NCBI RefSeq assembly: GCF_017497975.1
Contig: NZ_JAGDEL010000006.1
Location: 186,001 to 250,000, forward strand
Reading direction: 5' to 3'
Origin: Metabacillus bambusae
GTDB taxonomy: Bacteria; Bacillota; Bacilli; Bacillales; Bacillaceae
Length of the DNA stretch: 64,000 nucleotides
Both the position numbers and the translations under genes were made by a program. The notes under the pieces are model-generated. The model worked only from the letters and a program-made list of their open reading frames with translations. It was not told where the DNA came from and did no database searches. Below are positions 16,288 to 24,636 of this stretch, piece by piece; within the stretch, counting starts at the first letter, position 1, and each line of letters opens with the position of its first letter.

Positions 16288-17091
16288 TTAATTGTTACCC
16301 TTTGCTTTTTTGTTAGTAGCAACAATTGCTTCTTGAATAAGTTGTTGAAAGCCACCATTATCTAGTATTTTAATGCCATCTGCAGTTGCACCACCTGGAG
16401 TTGTTACTTGCTCTCTAAGGTCCTTAGGTGACTTCCCTGCTTTCAACATTTCTGCTGAACCAATTACCATTTCAGTAACTAATTTCTGTGAAGTCTCTTT
16501 CGTGACTCCTAATTTTTCCGTCATATCAATAAGAGATTCAACAAAAAGATACAAAAATGCTGGTGCACTACCTGTTACAGCTGTTAAATTGTGAATGTCC
16601 TGTTCTGTACAAAGCTGTGCTTTACCAATGGAATTTACGAGGAGTGACATTTGTGCTTTATGTGTTTCTGTAACAGTCTTACCATATGTATAGAGAGAAA
16701 TCGAATGCCCTACTTCAGCTGCTGTATTCGGCATAATCCACCCAACTGCACTATTAGAAGGCAGCCTTGCTTCTAAAAAAGACGGGCCAATACCTGCAGC
16801 GATAGTTACGATAAATTGATTCTCAACATAATTGCTCAACTGCTCTAAAATGGTTCCATGCTGTTCAGGTGGCATAGCGAGTACTATAACATCTACATCT
16901 TTGACTGTTTCACTCCAGTGTTGTACTTTGATAACACCAAATTTCTCAGCAAGGATTTGTAGCCTTTTTGAATTGGACCGATTTGATACATATACTTTTT
17001 CTATTTGATCGTGACTCGTTTTATGTAACCCTGCAATAATAGCTTCAGCCATTCTTCCTGCTCCAATAAATAATATTGACGGATTTTTCAT
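16288..17091 (-). CDS. proC: Pyrroline-5-carboxylate reductase
   Basis: The 267-aa product catalyses the last step of proline synthesis, reduction of pyrroline-5-carboxylate with NAD(P)H. I chose the ATG at 17091 (MKNPSILFIGAG) because aagagg lies upstream and the Rossmann GAGRMAEAI motif then has its normal position; the longer reading from 17130 adds 13 residues. The C-terminal dimer and substrate region shows AVTGSAPAFLYLF and the family signature LREQVTTPGGATADGI. Bacillus carries several paralogues (ProG, ProH, ProI); which one this is cannot be told. A candidate small RNA or leader lies just upstream. Confidence 0.92.
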   Translation of the reverse strand: MKNPSILFIGAGRMAEAIIAGLHKTSHDQIEKVYVSNRSNSKRLQILAEKFGVIKVQHWSETVKDVDVIVLAMPPEQHGTILEQLSNYVENQFIVTIAAGIGPSFLEARLPSNSAVGWIMPNTAAEVGHSISLYTYGKTVTETHKAQMSLLVNSIGKAQLCTEQDIHNLTAVTGSAPAFLYLFVESLIDMTEKLGVTKETSQKLVTEMVIGSAEMLKAGKSPKDLREQVTTPGGATADGIKILDNGGFQQLIQEAIVATNKKAKGNN

Positions 17092-17157
17092 AAACAGCCT
17101 CTTTTCTAAGAATAATTTATTGTTTAACATATTAACATTCCAGATAAAAAACCGAAT

Positions 17158-17271
17158 AAAAAAAGACGTCTAAAAGACGTCTTTTTTGCGTATTGAGGCG
17201 ATAGACTGCACGCCACATCGTGCATTTAGCCAGTTGGCATGTCTGTCGACTTACACAATTCAGCTCATCGC
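17158..17271 (-). ncRNA. Candidate small RNA (or leader) between gsiB and proC
   Basis: A minus-strand transcript of about 112 nt is predicted. It starts near 17271, seven bases after a SigA-type promoter, and ends at an intrinsic terminator (GACGTC-loop-GACGTC then a U-run, 17158-17188). Its 5' end GCGATgAG can pair with CTATCGC near the terminator, closing a multi-helix fold. Inside, GCACG-loop-CGTGC is a perfect hairpin. No open reading frame of note is present. The terminator ends 67 nt before the proC start, so it could instead be a regulated leader. I recognise no known riboswitch or T-box motif. Confidence 0.5.
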
Positions 17272-17277
17272 TTTATT

Positions 17278-17306
17278 ACTATAACATGGTTTTCACCATA
17301 TTACAA
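17278..17306 (-). promoter_or_regulatory. SigA-type promoter of the candidate small RNA
   Basis: On the minus strand TTGTAA (17301-17306), a spacer of exactly 17 bp, and TATAGT (17278-17283). The spacer holds the palindrome ATGGTgaaaACCAT, a possible operator. Confidence 0.6.
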
Positions 17307-17312
17307 TACCAA

Positions 17313-17358
17313 TAAACCCAAGGTGCCCTCATTAAATGAATTCACCTTGGGTTTTAAT
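17313..17358 (-). terminator. Terminator of gsiB
   Basis: aaacccaaggtg (17314-17325) is perfectly complementary to caccttgggttt (17343-17354). It lies 75 bp after the gsiB stop. Confidence 0.75.
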
Positions 17359-17432
17359 TAATAGAGTATGTTATTTTGCAATTTTACGATAATGATAAAC
17401 ATCCTGTTATTCCTGTTACAGCTAACCCACTC

Positions 17433-17810
17433 TTATCTATTCGACCGAGAGTTATTTCCACCTTTTTCTCCAATTTCTTGATAGAATTCTTTACCATGCT
17501 CTTTTGAGGTTTTTTCTCCACCCTTTTTACCAATCTCTTGGTAGAATTCTTTATCATGCTCCTCAGCTGTTTTTTCTCCACCTTTTCGACCGATCTCTTG
17601 ATAGAATTCTTTATCATGTTCCTCTGCCGTTTTCTCTCCACCTTTTTGGCCGATCTCCTGGTAGAATTCTTTATCATGTTCCTCTGCCGTTTTTTCTCCA
17701 CCTTTTTGGCCGATTTCTTGATAGAATTCCTTGTCATGCTCTCTTGCTGTTTTGTTACCACCTTTACGGCCGGCTTCTTCCCTACTCATTTTGTTGTTTT
17801 CGTTATTCAT
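17433..17810 (-). CDS. gsiB: General stress protein GsiB
   Basis: The 125-aa product is a very hydrophilic, glycine-rich stress protein of the LEA-like KGG type. It contains five full 20-residue repeats of the form G-x-KGG-x-K-T-x-x-E-H-D-K-EFYQEI plus a sixth partial repeat, after the leader MNNENNKMSREEAG. In B. subtilis GsiB is one of the most strongly SigB-induced proteins, and a clear SigB promoter is present here. The ribosome site aaggagg is strong. The 60-bp DNA repeats (about 17450-17770) create long false frames on both strands. It likely protects against desiccation, heat and osmotic stress. Confidence 0.95.
   Translation of the reverse strand: MNNENNKMSREEAGRKGGNKTAREHDKEFYQEIGQKGGEKTAEEHDKEFYQEIGQKGGEKTAEEHDKEFYQEIGRKGGEKTAEEHDKEFYQEIGKKGGEKTSKEHGKEFYQEIGEKGGNNSRSNR
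17450..17770. repeat. 60-bp tandem repeats inside gsiB
   Basis: Five consecutive near-identical 60-bp units encode the 20-residue KGG repeats. The shared core is a gaattctttatcatg-like string each 60 bp. Confidence 0.9.
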
Positions 17811-17853
17811 TTTGAAATCCTCCTTTAGGTTTTGATGTTGTACAGTTGTTCAT

Positions 17854-17878
17854 ATACCACTTCAAACCTACCTTAAAC
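17854..17878 (-). promoter_or_regulatory. SigB promoter of gsiB
   Basis: On the minus strand GTTTAA (17873-17878), a 13-bp spacer, and TGGTAT (17854-17859), close to the SigB consensus GTTTAA-N13-15-GGGTAT. It lies about 45 bp before the start codon. Confidence 0.85.
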
Positions 17879-18066
17879 GTCTTTGTCCAAATATAGTAAA
17901 AAATGACTAATTAAATAAAATTCTAGATAATAGAAGGCAAGTGTGTCGAAAAATCTCATTTTACTATATTCAAAGAAAAAAATTATCATATCCTTGAATC
18001 TTTTAGACAAGTTCTCCTTCTATTTGTCATATAGATAATATAGACATGCATTTGGGAGGGGAATTT

Positions 18067-18510
18067 ATGAAGTTTATCATCATCAAAAGAAAGTGGTTGT
18101 TGCTAGTTGTTGCAGCTTTTGTAGTCGGTGGTTTGTATTATTTCACGAATGATGCCATACCTACATTCAATAACAGTGAGGAAAATAGCAAAGAACTTGT
18201 CATAAACATGATAACAGGCGAATTTACTTCAACGACAGCTGATGGAAAGAAAATTGAAGCTTATCGCTGGGATCCAGGTACAATTGTCATTCCAAAGAAC
18301 GAAAAGGTAACATTAAGTATAATTGGAGTAAATGGTGATGAACATCCATTTTACATTGAGGGAACTGATATAAGGGGAACAGTCAAAAAAGGCGAAGAAA
18401 CCATTGTACCTCTGCATTTTAAAGAAGAAGGCACATACCGGTTAATTTGTGACACACATTCACATGAAGGACATGGCGTTCCGATGATTGCTAATATCGT
18501 TGTGGATTAA
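18067..18510 (+). CDS. Membrane-anchored or secreted cupredoxin-like protein
   Basis: The 147-aa product starts at ATG 18067 (ggaggggaa upstream; the ATG at 18046 overlaps this site). A single N-terminal hydrophobic segment (about residues 8-27) follows basic residues, so it is exported and anchored or cleaved. The remainder is a cupredoxin-like beta domain with candidate copper ligands: His in DEHPFY, and Cys, His, His and Met in the C-terminal CDTHSHEGHGVPM. This resembles the CuA/plastocyanin loop. A role in copper binding or electron transfer outside the cell is likely; no oxidase gene is adjacent. Confidence 0.75.
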   Translation: MKFIIIKRKWLLLVVAAFVVGGLYYFTNDAIPTFNNSEENSKELVINMITGEFTSTTADGKKIEAYRWDPGTIVIPKNEKVTLSIIGVNGDEHPFYIEGTDIRGTVKKGEETIVPLHFKEEGTYRLICDTHSHEGHGVPMIANIVVD

Positions 18511-18604
18511 TTAAAAATTTTAAATATTCTTAAAAAACTAGTTTAATTAGAAAAAATTAGGGTATTGTATTATAACAAATATGAAACATAAGGGTGGGTT
18601 AATT

Positions 18605-18754
18605 TTGGAGGTTGTCATTTACAATGAGGAATTGTATGAAGTATTTTATACATACTCCAGTGGTTACTGCGAACTAAGAAAAGTTGAATCAGTGATTCAT
18701 GATATTATTCTAGTCCACCGTTCAGAAATTTCACAAGTTGAAACAAGTGCTTAA
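18605..18754 (+). CDS. 49-residue protein, unknown
   Basis: A TTG start with gggtggg upstream gives (M)EVVIYNEELYEVFYTY... ending ISQVETSA. The protein is acidic, probably a small beta-alpha fold, without cysteine pairs or membrane segments. Translation-like codon use and the ribosome site support a gene, though it is short. I do not recognise the family. It is free-standing between the cupredoxin gene and nrnB. Confidence 0.5.
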   Translation: MEVVIYNEELYEVFYTYSSGYCELRKVESVIHDIILVHRSEISQVETSA

Positions 18755-18865
18755 AAAAGAAATTTACGTTTTTTACTTTATACAATTTTTACATATAATA
18801 CTTTTACAATAAACTAAAAAAGGGTCGAACCTATCCAAACGAAATTTAAATAGTAGCAATTCATT

Positions 18866-18905
18866 TATAGACTATATATCGTGGTGGAGGGGTCTGACCA
18901 TTTGA
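18866..18905. repeat. Half copy of the GGGTCTGACC repeat (family D)
   Basis: The sequence around tatatatcgtggtggaggggtctgacc matches the reverse complement of the left arm of the hairpin at 25563-25678. It lies just before the nrnB stop (downstream of nrnB). Confidence 0.55.
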
Positions 18906-18939
18906 CTTTATGCCTTACTATTCTTTACTTTCTAAACAA

Positions 18940-20127
18940 TTATTTATTTTGCTCATAGGATTTGATTAAATAACTTATCAGCTTATCATCCTTAGAAAGA
19001 CCAGCAGAATAAGATCTTTTTAAAAATCGTTCCGCTAATTCAAAGGATGGGTATGCTTCAGGAAGTAAAACATGGTTTTTTTCGATGACAAACTGTTCTT
19101 TCTTTTCATGATAAAGTAAAAACTGTTCATCCTCTTTGTTTTCATAGTGTGCACAGCGATCCTTGTTATTATATCGATTGTGGCGTGCATCTTCTTTTAA
19201 TGGTTTGATAGAAAATGGTTTTTGAACGAATTCTTTATACGCTTCTTTTGTTATCTGGCAGCCTGCTGCTTTTGCATGACCGCCACCACCGTATTTTGAG
19301 GCTAGCTCTGATACATCTACACAGTCGTGAATGGTACGGAAACTAATTTTTTTATTCCCCATATTCAATATTGAAATACAGTCTAGATGAGGATAATCTT
19401 TTCCAAGTGCATTCCCTAGTTCTGAATGATAGGACTCCGCATGAACAATCCCAACACAAAGATCACCGATAAACGTTTGAACTAACTCTTTTCTTTTCCG
19501 TCGAATATAGCGTTCCGTTTTTTTCTCTTCAATATCTAATATTTTTTCTTCAAATTCATCAAATGAGAAATGATCATTTTGTTTAAGCCTATCAAGCATT
19601 TTCTCTTCAAATTCTTCAATTGATTGCATATATAAAAGATCATTTAATCTTTTTGCACTTATATTTTCATTTTTCTCCCATTCCCATGTATCATACTGAC
19701 GAACGAGTTCAACGTATTCAGCTAAAGCAATCGTAGGCTTTATTATATTTTTCTCTACTAAATATTTATAAAATAAAGAAGTGGCTGAAGCTAACTTTCC
19801 TTGCGATTCCTCCACCTGTACTAGACCCCAATTGTATTCATTAAAATGAAGGGCAGTCTTATGGTGATCAATTAACTGAATTTTCCCTCCATTTGAAGCG
19901 TACTCCTTTAATCTTAATTCATTTTCCTTGTTTACAGATAAATCTGTTATGTAAAGTTCATGTTTTGTCTTTTTCTCGCTAGCTTCATTTAGAAACCTTT
20001 CAACATGATAATCAAGACTGTTTACCGAGTGATAATATACATCAATCTTGTCATTAAATGCATACTTCGCAAGAATTCCACAGCTTACACCATCTAAATC
20101 ATTATGTGTACATAATTGATCTTGCAT
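18940..20127 (-). CDS. nrnB: DHH-family phosphoesterase, oligoribonuclease NrnB
   Basis: The 395-aa product is close in length and motif order to B. subtilis NrnB, which degrades short RNA oligomers (nanoRNA). The DHH domain shows THNDLDGVSCG (first Asp motif), ITDLSVN, and LIDHHKTA with the DHH triad. The C-terminal DHHA1-type part has SFRTIHDCVDVSELASKYGGGGHAKAAG, a typical GGGH motif. It is cytoplasmic and needs divalent metal, by family knowledge. The ATG has gaaggtga upstream. It is monocistronic; a family B repeat lies upstream. Confidence 0.92.
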   Translation of the reverse strand: MQDQLCTHNDLDGVSCGILAKYAFNDKIDVYYHSVNSLDYHVERFLNEASEKKTKHELYITDLSVNKENELRLKEYASNGGKIQLIDHHKTALHFNEYNWGLVQVEESQGKLASATSLFYKYLVEKNIIKPTIALAEYVELVRQYDTWEWEKNENISAKRLNDLLYMQSIEEFEEKMLDRLKQNDHFSFDEFEEKILDIEEKKTERYIRRKRKELVQTFIGDLCVGIVHAESYHSELGNALGKDYPHLDCISILNMGNKKISFRTIHDCVDVSELASKYGGGGHAKAAGCQITKEAYKEFVQKPFSIKPLKEDARHNRYNNKDRCAHYENKEDEQFLLYHEKKEQFVIEKNHVLLPEAYPSFELAERFLKRSYSAGLSKDDKLISYLIKSYEQNK

Positions 20128-20158
20128 AGATTCACCTTCTTGTTAAACTTTTTTAACT

Positions 20159-20297
20159 AGCCTCTGTCAAACTTGGCTATTGATTTCCGCTACAGGCGTT
20201 GCTTTCCGCATGTTGTACGTAAGCCTCCCGCAGGAGTCTCACGTAATCGTTCTAATCAACAAAGTGCCAAAATCAATTGTGATCTTTAACAGAGCCT
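20159..20297. repeat. Dispersed repeat family B, copy B2
   Basis: The ~139-bp element has ends GCCTCTGTCAAACTTGG and ATCTTTAACAGAGCC. Its GC-rich core (gctttccgcatg, cctcccgcaggagtctcacg) contrasts with the AT-rich surroundings. Related copies lie at 2765 and 22355. Confidence 0.7.
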
Positions 20298-20365
20298 TTA
20301 TGTAAAAGACATTTTCATTCTTATTAAGTATTTGTTTTAAGTGAACGAATCTATTCAAGTAATTC

Positions 20366-20541
20366 ATATCCAAAACGAATATGATGAATCCTTGATGCTC
20401 TAAAAATGAAGGAGTAGAGCATTCCTTGGATCCCCTCTACAGAGAGTGAACTGAACAGGTTTTATATTCGTTTGTTGATCTATCTCATCACATGTAGGAT
20501 ACAAAGCCCTAAAGAACATGCATTTGTATCCTATCTAATTA
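20366..20541 (+). ncRNA. Orphan structured RNA region, T-box-like in parts
   Basis: aaacgaatat (about 20382-20391) pairs with atattcgttt (about 20463-20472), enclosing a second helix atgctct/agagcat extended by atcc/ggat. Within it GAAGGAGTAGA and CTACAGAGAGTG resemble the AGTA and AGAGAG conserved parts of T-box stem I. A further hairpin taggatacaaa/ttgtatccta (20498-20536) follows. No GGTGG T-box sequence and no plus-strand gene lie downstream. It could be a decayed T-box leader or an unrelated RNA. Confidence 0.3.
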
Positions 20542-21051
20542 TTATTGAGTAATTCGTTTCCCAAGGATAAGCAAATCTCTTTCTACACCTGCCATATCAG
20601 CAATTTTAGGTAAGTGAGCCCACTTTTCAAAATCGTACTTTTCAAATAACCGAATGCTTGGATCATTATGGCCAAATACAAATGCAAGTAATGTTTTTAT
20701 TTCTAATTTAGGGCATTGTGAAATAGCTTTTTCAATTAAAATGCGTGCATAGCCTCTTCCATGAACGGATGGATCTAAATATATACTTACTTCTGCAGTT
20801 GCATGATAGGCTGGTCTTCCATAAAACGATTGAAAACTTAACCATCCAACACTCACATCATCTTCCTCTAAGATCCATAAAGGTCGATGATGTGAGTTGT
20901 GATCATGAAACCATGTTAATCTGCTCTCAACAGTTATTTCTTCTAAATCAGCGGTTGCTAGTTTTCCAGGGATAGACGAGTTGTATATTTCAACAATTTT
21001 CGCAAGATCCTCAAGCTGTGCATCTCTTATATGCAGTTTTTTCTCATTCAT
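20542..21051 (-). CDS. GNAT acetyltransferase, phosphinothricin acetyltransferase-like
   Basis: The 169-aa product, taken from ATG 21051 (gaaaggaaag upstream; a start at 21084 adds 11 residues), has the Pat/YwnH layout: LHIRDAQLEDLAKIVEIYN at the N-terminus, EVSIYLDPSVHGRGYARILI (acetyl-CoA loop V-x-GRG-x-A), LLAFVFGHNDPSIRLFEKYDFEKWAHL at the C-terminus. It should transfer acetyl from acetyl-CoA to an amino group of a small molecule, perhaps an amino acid or a toxic analogue such as methionine sulfoximine. The true substrate is unknown. Single gene. Confidence 0.87.
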   Translation of the reverse strand: MNEKKLHIRDAQLEDLAKIVEIYNSSIPGKLATADLEEITVESRLTWFHDHNSHHRPLWILEEDDVSVGWLSFQSFYGRPAYHATAEVSIYLDPSVHGRGYARILIEKAISQCPKLEIKTLLAFVFGHNDPSIRLFEKYDFEKWAHLPKIADMAGVERDLLILGKRITQ

Positions 21052-21297
21052 GTATGTCTTTCCTTTCTTGTTAAACGTTTCCAATAATATTAATTCGAAT
21101 GTACAAATTTCTATTTTTCAATAATAAATTTATTTCATTATGTATTGTTTATACTAAAAATAGGACATAATTACAAGAAAAATTAATATACTATTCTATT
21201 AATAAATGAAACAATACATTGACAAGATATGTAATAGTTATGTTCGTTCCTTTTAATTGCTTGCATTTAGTTATTTCCACCCACTTAATCATGTTTA

Positions 21298-21825
21298 TTA
21301 TTTTTGTTCAGGAATAAAAATACTTGCAATATGTCTTGCCTGTCTATCACTTGAAGGTTCATTTTCAATCACTTTTTTCATTAGTTTTGATAACTCTAAT
21401 GCAAAATCTTTAAATTCTTCATCAGATAAATAAACAGTTGCTTCACGAAAACTCACCCCATCTGCAAATAAATCAATTTGTTCCTGATTTAGATAGTTTT
21501 CATACTTACCTAGCAAATGGGTCATAAATGTTAAAAACAGGTTTAAATGTTCATCACGACTTAATTTTTCCAGGTCCTCTTTTCCTCCTATTTCGTGTTC
21601 ACTTAATGCAAAGATTTTTTCAACCGTACCACGAATTTGATTTTCTCTTACGACCCGAATAACCTCAGCTTCTAATAGCTTGTTTAAATGACGATAAAGT
21701 GTAGCCTGTGGTACATCTGTTAATTTCTGAGCTATTTCCTGTACATTTAATTCCCTTCCACCTATTAACGTTTGAACAATTTTCATTCTTACTGGGTGTA
21801 GAATCAATTTTGCTTTTGAATCCAT
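21298..21825 (-). CDS. ArsR-like winged-helix transcriptional regulator
   Basis: The 175-aa product, from ATG 21825 (gaggagtg upstream), has an N-terminal winged helix (about 5-80): LILHPVRMKIVQTLIGG, then VPQATLYRHLNKLLEAEVIRVVRE and the wing RGTVEKIF. The C-terminal half is helical and charged and may sense a ligand or form dimers. The operator may be the AT-rich direct and inverted repeats of tgatatt/tgataat at 21850-21895. The nearest genes are a GNAT gene and a small protein gene. No target is evident. Confidence 0.8.
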   Translation of the reverse strand: MDSKAKLILHPVRMKIVQTLIGGRELNVQEIAQKLTDVPQATLYRHLNKLLEAEVIRVVRENQIRGTVEKIFALSEHEIGGKEDLEKLSRDEHLNLFLTFMTHLLGKYENYLNQEQIDLFADGVSFREATVYLSDEEFKDFALELSKLMKKVIENEPSSDRQARHIASIFIPEQK

Positions 21826-21988
21826 GATGACACTCCTCATTCATTCACTATCTGATATTGTTTTTGATATTATTTTCACATTTGATAATAATTATTTAAA
21901 AATACAAAATGCGATTGGAAAGTTATGAATTCTATTATCACTTTTAACAATAATACTACCTTTAATAATGTCAATTTTTTTTGAGTAT

Positions 21989-22021
21989 TAAAAAAAGGAT
22001 GATACCGTTCATCCTTTTTTA
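21989..22021 (-). terminator. Intrinsic terminator of the DUF6501-type gene
   Basis: aaaaaaggatga and tcatcctttttt form a hairpin with A and T runs on both sides. It lies just after the minus-strand stop at 22028. Confidence 0.8.
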
Positions 22022-22027
22022 AATCCA

Positions 22028-22234
22028 TTATGATTGCACTTCGAAATAATCTTTATAATAGCCGCCAACTTTTCCAGTATTGTCAATGACAAAATAAAAT
22101 TCTTCTGTTTCATTTTGTACTTCATACTGTTTGCCAGCGGTTAAAGCGCGGTTAACCATATATTTTTCAGCGTTTGTATGTACACAGGTTACTTTTTTAA
22201 TAGGTGCTGACGTTTGCCATGTTTTATGTATCAT
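22028..22234 (-). CDS. DUF6501-like small protein
   Basis: The 68-aa product MIHKTWQTSAPIKKVTC... to ...GGYYKDYFEVQS matches in pattern a conserved small Bacillus family (KCVHTNAEK, GKxYEVxNETEEFYF, GKVGGYYKxYF). It looks like a small SH3-like beta barrel. The ribosome site aaaggattg precedes ATG. Function is not known. Single gene with a terminator. Confidence 0.75.
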   Translation of the reverse strand: MIHKTWQTSAPIKKVTCVHTNAEKYMVNRALTAGKQYEVQNETEEFYFVIDNTGKVGGYYKDYFEVQS

Positions 22235-22354
22235 ATTAATTCAATCCTTTCTTCTTTCTTATATTTTATATGAAATAAAGGAAATTGCCAAATATAGCTT
22301 TATTATTATGATTTAACTTCCAATTTATTTAGTTACATTTTTTTTTACTATCAA

Positions 22355-22539
22355 GGCTCTGTTGTAGCTCACTGTGGATTTTGACACTTTGTTGATCGGA
22401 ACGTAACATGAGACTCCTGCTTAGAGTGCTAGTCCAAGGGAGGCTCATGCAGGGGCAAAGCACCGAGGAGGCTTCCGGACCGCCCACGGAAAGCGAACAC
22501 CTGCAGCAAAAAAAATCAACAACCAAGCTTAATAGAGCC
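22355..22539. repeat. Dispersed repeat family B, full copy B3
   Basis: The 185-bp element begins GGCTCTGTT and ends AATAGAGCC, so the ends are inverted. The core is GC-rich (gaggcttccggaccgcccacgg) beside AT-rich flanks. Orientation is opposite to B1 and B2. It fills most of the 445-bp gap upstream of the cyclase gene. Confidence 0.75.
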
Positions 22540-22679
22540 ACTATCATAAAAGTTTACATGAAAAAATCTTGAGACTTTTCGATAAAATCGAATAGCCTAA
22601 AATGAATTTCTTCTATTTTCATAAGAAACATAACAAAAAACCCATTTGCATACTCATATGGTGAGGTGAATATTTTCAT

Positions 22680-24572
22680 ATGATAACAGATAAGATGATA
22701 AGTGATGAGATTTCAAGAAGAGCTGACGAATTAGTAAAACGACAACAAGAAGATGGCTCTTGGAAATTTTGCTTTGAAGGTGGTCTAATGACTGACGCCT
22801 TTATGATCATGACAATACGCTCATTAGAAATTGAGGATGAAGAGATACTTATTGAAAAATTAACAAAACGCATCTTTTCTTTACAATCAAATAATGGACT
22901 CTGGAAAGCATACCCTGATGAAAAGGAAGGTAATCTTTCCACAACAGTCCAAGCATATACTGCTCTACTTTATTCTGGACTTTATTCTCGAGAGCACCCT
23001 TTACTACTAGAAGCAGAACATTTTATTCGAAAGAACGGCGGTTTATCAAATACTCATTTTATGACAAAATGGATGCTGGCAGTAAATGGCTTATATCGTT
23101 GGCCAAAGTTTTTTTATATCCCTATGACCTTTCTACTTATTCCTCCTTCCTATCCTTTAAATTTTTATCAATTTAGTAGTTACGCAAGAATACACTTTGT
23201 CCCTATGATGATTGCTGCGAATAAAAAGTTTACAATTCAATCAAAATTCAAACCAAATCTCGATCACCTTTTCGATCGTAACCTCACTGATCAATTAGAT
23301 CAATGGGACTTATCACATCATACTCGTACACAAAATCCATTCATAACTGAAATGAAAAATATATTACAGCTACCTATCTATCTCCATCGTTTAGGTTATG
23401 AACGCGCAGAAAGGTATATGCTGCAAAGAATCGAAGGTGATGGGACACTATATAGCTATGCTAGTGCAACATTCTTTATGATCTATGCCCTACTTGCATT
23501 AGGATATGAAAAAAAGGCACCAATAATTAAGCGTTCATTTGATGGTCTTAAACAGCTTATCACATCAAAATGCAATGGAATTCACTTAGAAAACTCTACC
23601 TCTACAATTTGGGATACAGCATTAATTAGCTATGCCTTACAGGAAGCAAATGTTAGTCTTCATACAAAGGTTATTAAAAACTCTACTACTTATATCCTCT
23701 CTAAACAACATTCAAAAAAGGGAGACTGGAAGATTCACAACCAAAATACAGTACCTGGTGGATGGGGTTTTTCACATAATAATACGATAAATCCTGATAA
23801 TGATGACACCTCAGCAGCATTAAGAGCCATAGCGAGGCGTGCACTAACGAATAATAGGTTTCATTTTGCATGGAATAAAGGTGTTACATTCTTATTATCG
23901 ATGCAAAATTTAAATGGCGGGTGGGCGGCATTTGAAAAAAATACTGGTTTTGAATTACTTACCTATCTTCCGCTAGAGAATGCTAATGATGCTGCAATCG
24001 ATCCATCAACTGCTGATTTAACAGGTCGAGCATTAGAGTTCCTAGGTAATTATGCTGGATTAACATTAAATCACCCAAGTGTAAAAGCAGGAGTCAACTG
24101 GTTATTGAACAATCAAGAATCTAATGGCTCGTGGTATGGTCGTTGGGGTGTTTGTTACATATACGGAACTTGGGCTGCAGTAACTGGTCTTATTGCTGTT
24201 GGAGTCTCACCTACATTCCCTGCCATAAAAAAAGCGGTAAAATGGTTAGAATCTATCCAGCTTGGTGGTGGAGGTTGGGGTGAATCATGTTCAAGCAGTA
24301 TGAAAAAACAATTTGTTCCTCTTCAATTTAGTACACCTTCGCAAACATCATGGGCACTTGATACACTTATTCAGGCTAATTATAAAAAAAGTGAATCAGT
24401 ACAAAGAGGACTCGCCTTTTTATTAAATGATTCCAATAGCAAAGAATCGTCATCATACCCTACCGGAGTCGGTTTGCCAGGTCAATTCTATATTAATTAT
24501 CATAGCTACAATTATATTTTTCCTTTGTTAACTCTTTCACATTATTTAAAGGTGTACTTACGAAATCCCTAA
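22680..24572 (+). CDS. sqhC: Squalene-hopene cyclase family, probable sporulenol synthase
   Basis: The 630-aa terpene cyclase is a monotopic membrane enzyme. The catalytic DXDD motif is DNDD at 373-376, near the classical position. Several QW repeats are visible: QQEDGSWKF near the start, QSNNGLW, QNLNGGW, QESNGSWYGRWG, QLGGGGWGES. In B. subtilis the orthologue beside sodF cyclises tetraprenyl-beta-curcumene to sporulenol in spores; other bacteria make hopene from squalene. Synteny supports the former. A possible SigE-like promoter (CATACT near 22649, preceded 14 bp by ACATAAC) agrees with sporulation expression, but weakly. Start from gaggtg spacing. Confidence 0.9.
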   Translation: MITDKMISDEISRRADELVKRQQEDGSWKFCFEGGLMTDAFMIMTIRSLEIEDEEILIEKLTKRIFSLQSNNGLWKAYPDEKEGNLSTTVQAYTALLYSGLYSREHPLLLEAEHFIRKNGGLSNTHFMTKWMLAVNGLYRWPKFFYIPMTFLLIPPSYPLNFYQFSSYARIHFVPMMIAANKKFTIQSKFKPNLDHLFDRNLTDQLDQWDLSHHTRTQNPFITEMKNILQLPIYLHRLGYERAERYMLQRIEGDGTLYSYASATFFMIYALLALGYEKKAPIIKRSFDGLKQLITSKCNGIHLENSTSTIWDTALISYALQEANVSLHTKVIKNSTTYILSKQHSKKGDWKIHNQNTVPGGWGFSHNNTINPDNDDTSAALRAIARRALTNNRFHFAWNKGVTFLLSMQNLNGGWAAFEKNTGFELLTYLPLENANDAAIDPSTADLTGRALEFLGNYAGLTLNHPSVKAGVNWLLNNQESNGSWYGRWGVCYIYGTWAAVTGLIAVGVSPTFPAIKKAVKWLESIQLGGGGWGESCSSSMKKQFVPLQFSTPSQTSWALDTLIQANYKKSESVQRGLAFLLNDSNSKESSSYPTGVGLPGQFYINYHSYNYIFPLLTLSHYLKVYLRNP

Positions 24573-24636
24573 AAACAATCAACCTTTTACTCTTTATGCA
24601 TATATTGACTACGACTAAATAAGGGGAGGGATTCGA

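Noticed and set aside
17384-17828. Several overlapping long frames on both strands at gsiB
   Set aside because: They are by-products of the 60-bp tandem repeats; only the GsiB frame has the KGG repeats, a ribosome site and a SigB promoter.
22329-22547. 72-codon minus-strand frame over the B3 repeat
   Set aside because: It is produced by the GC-rich core of the repeat; no ribosome site and no family resemblance.
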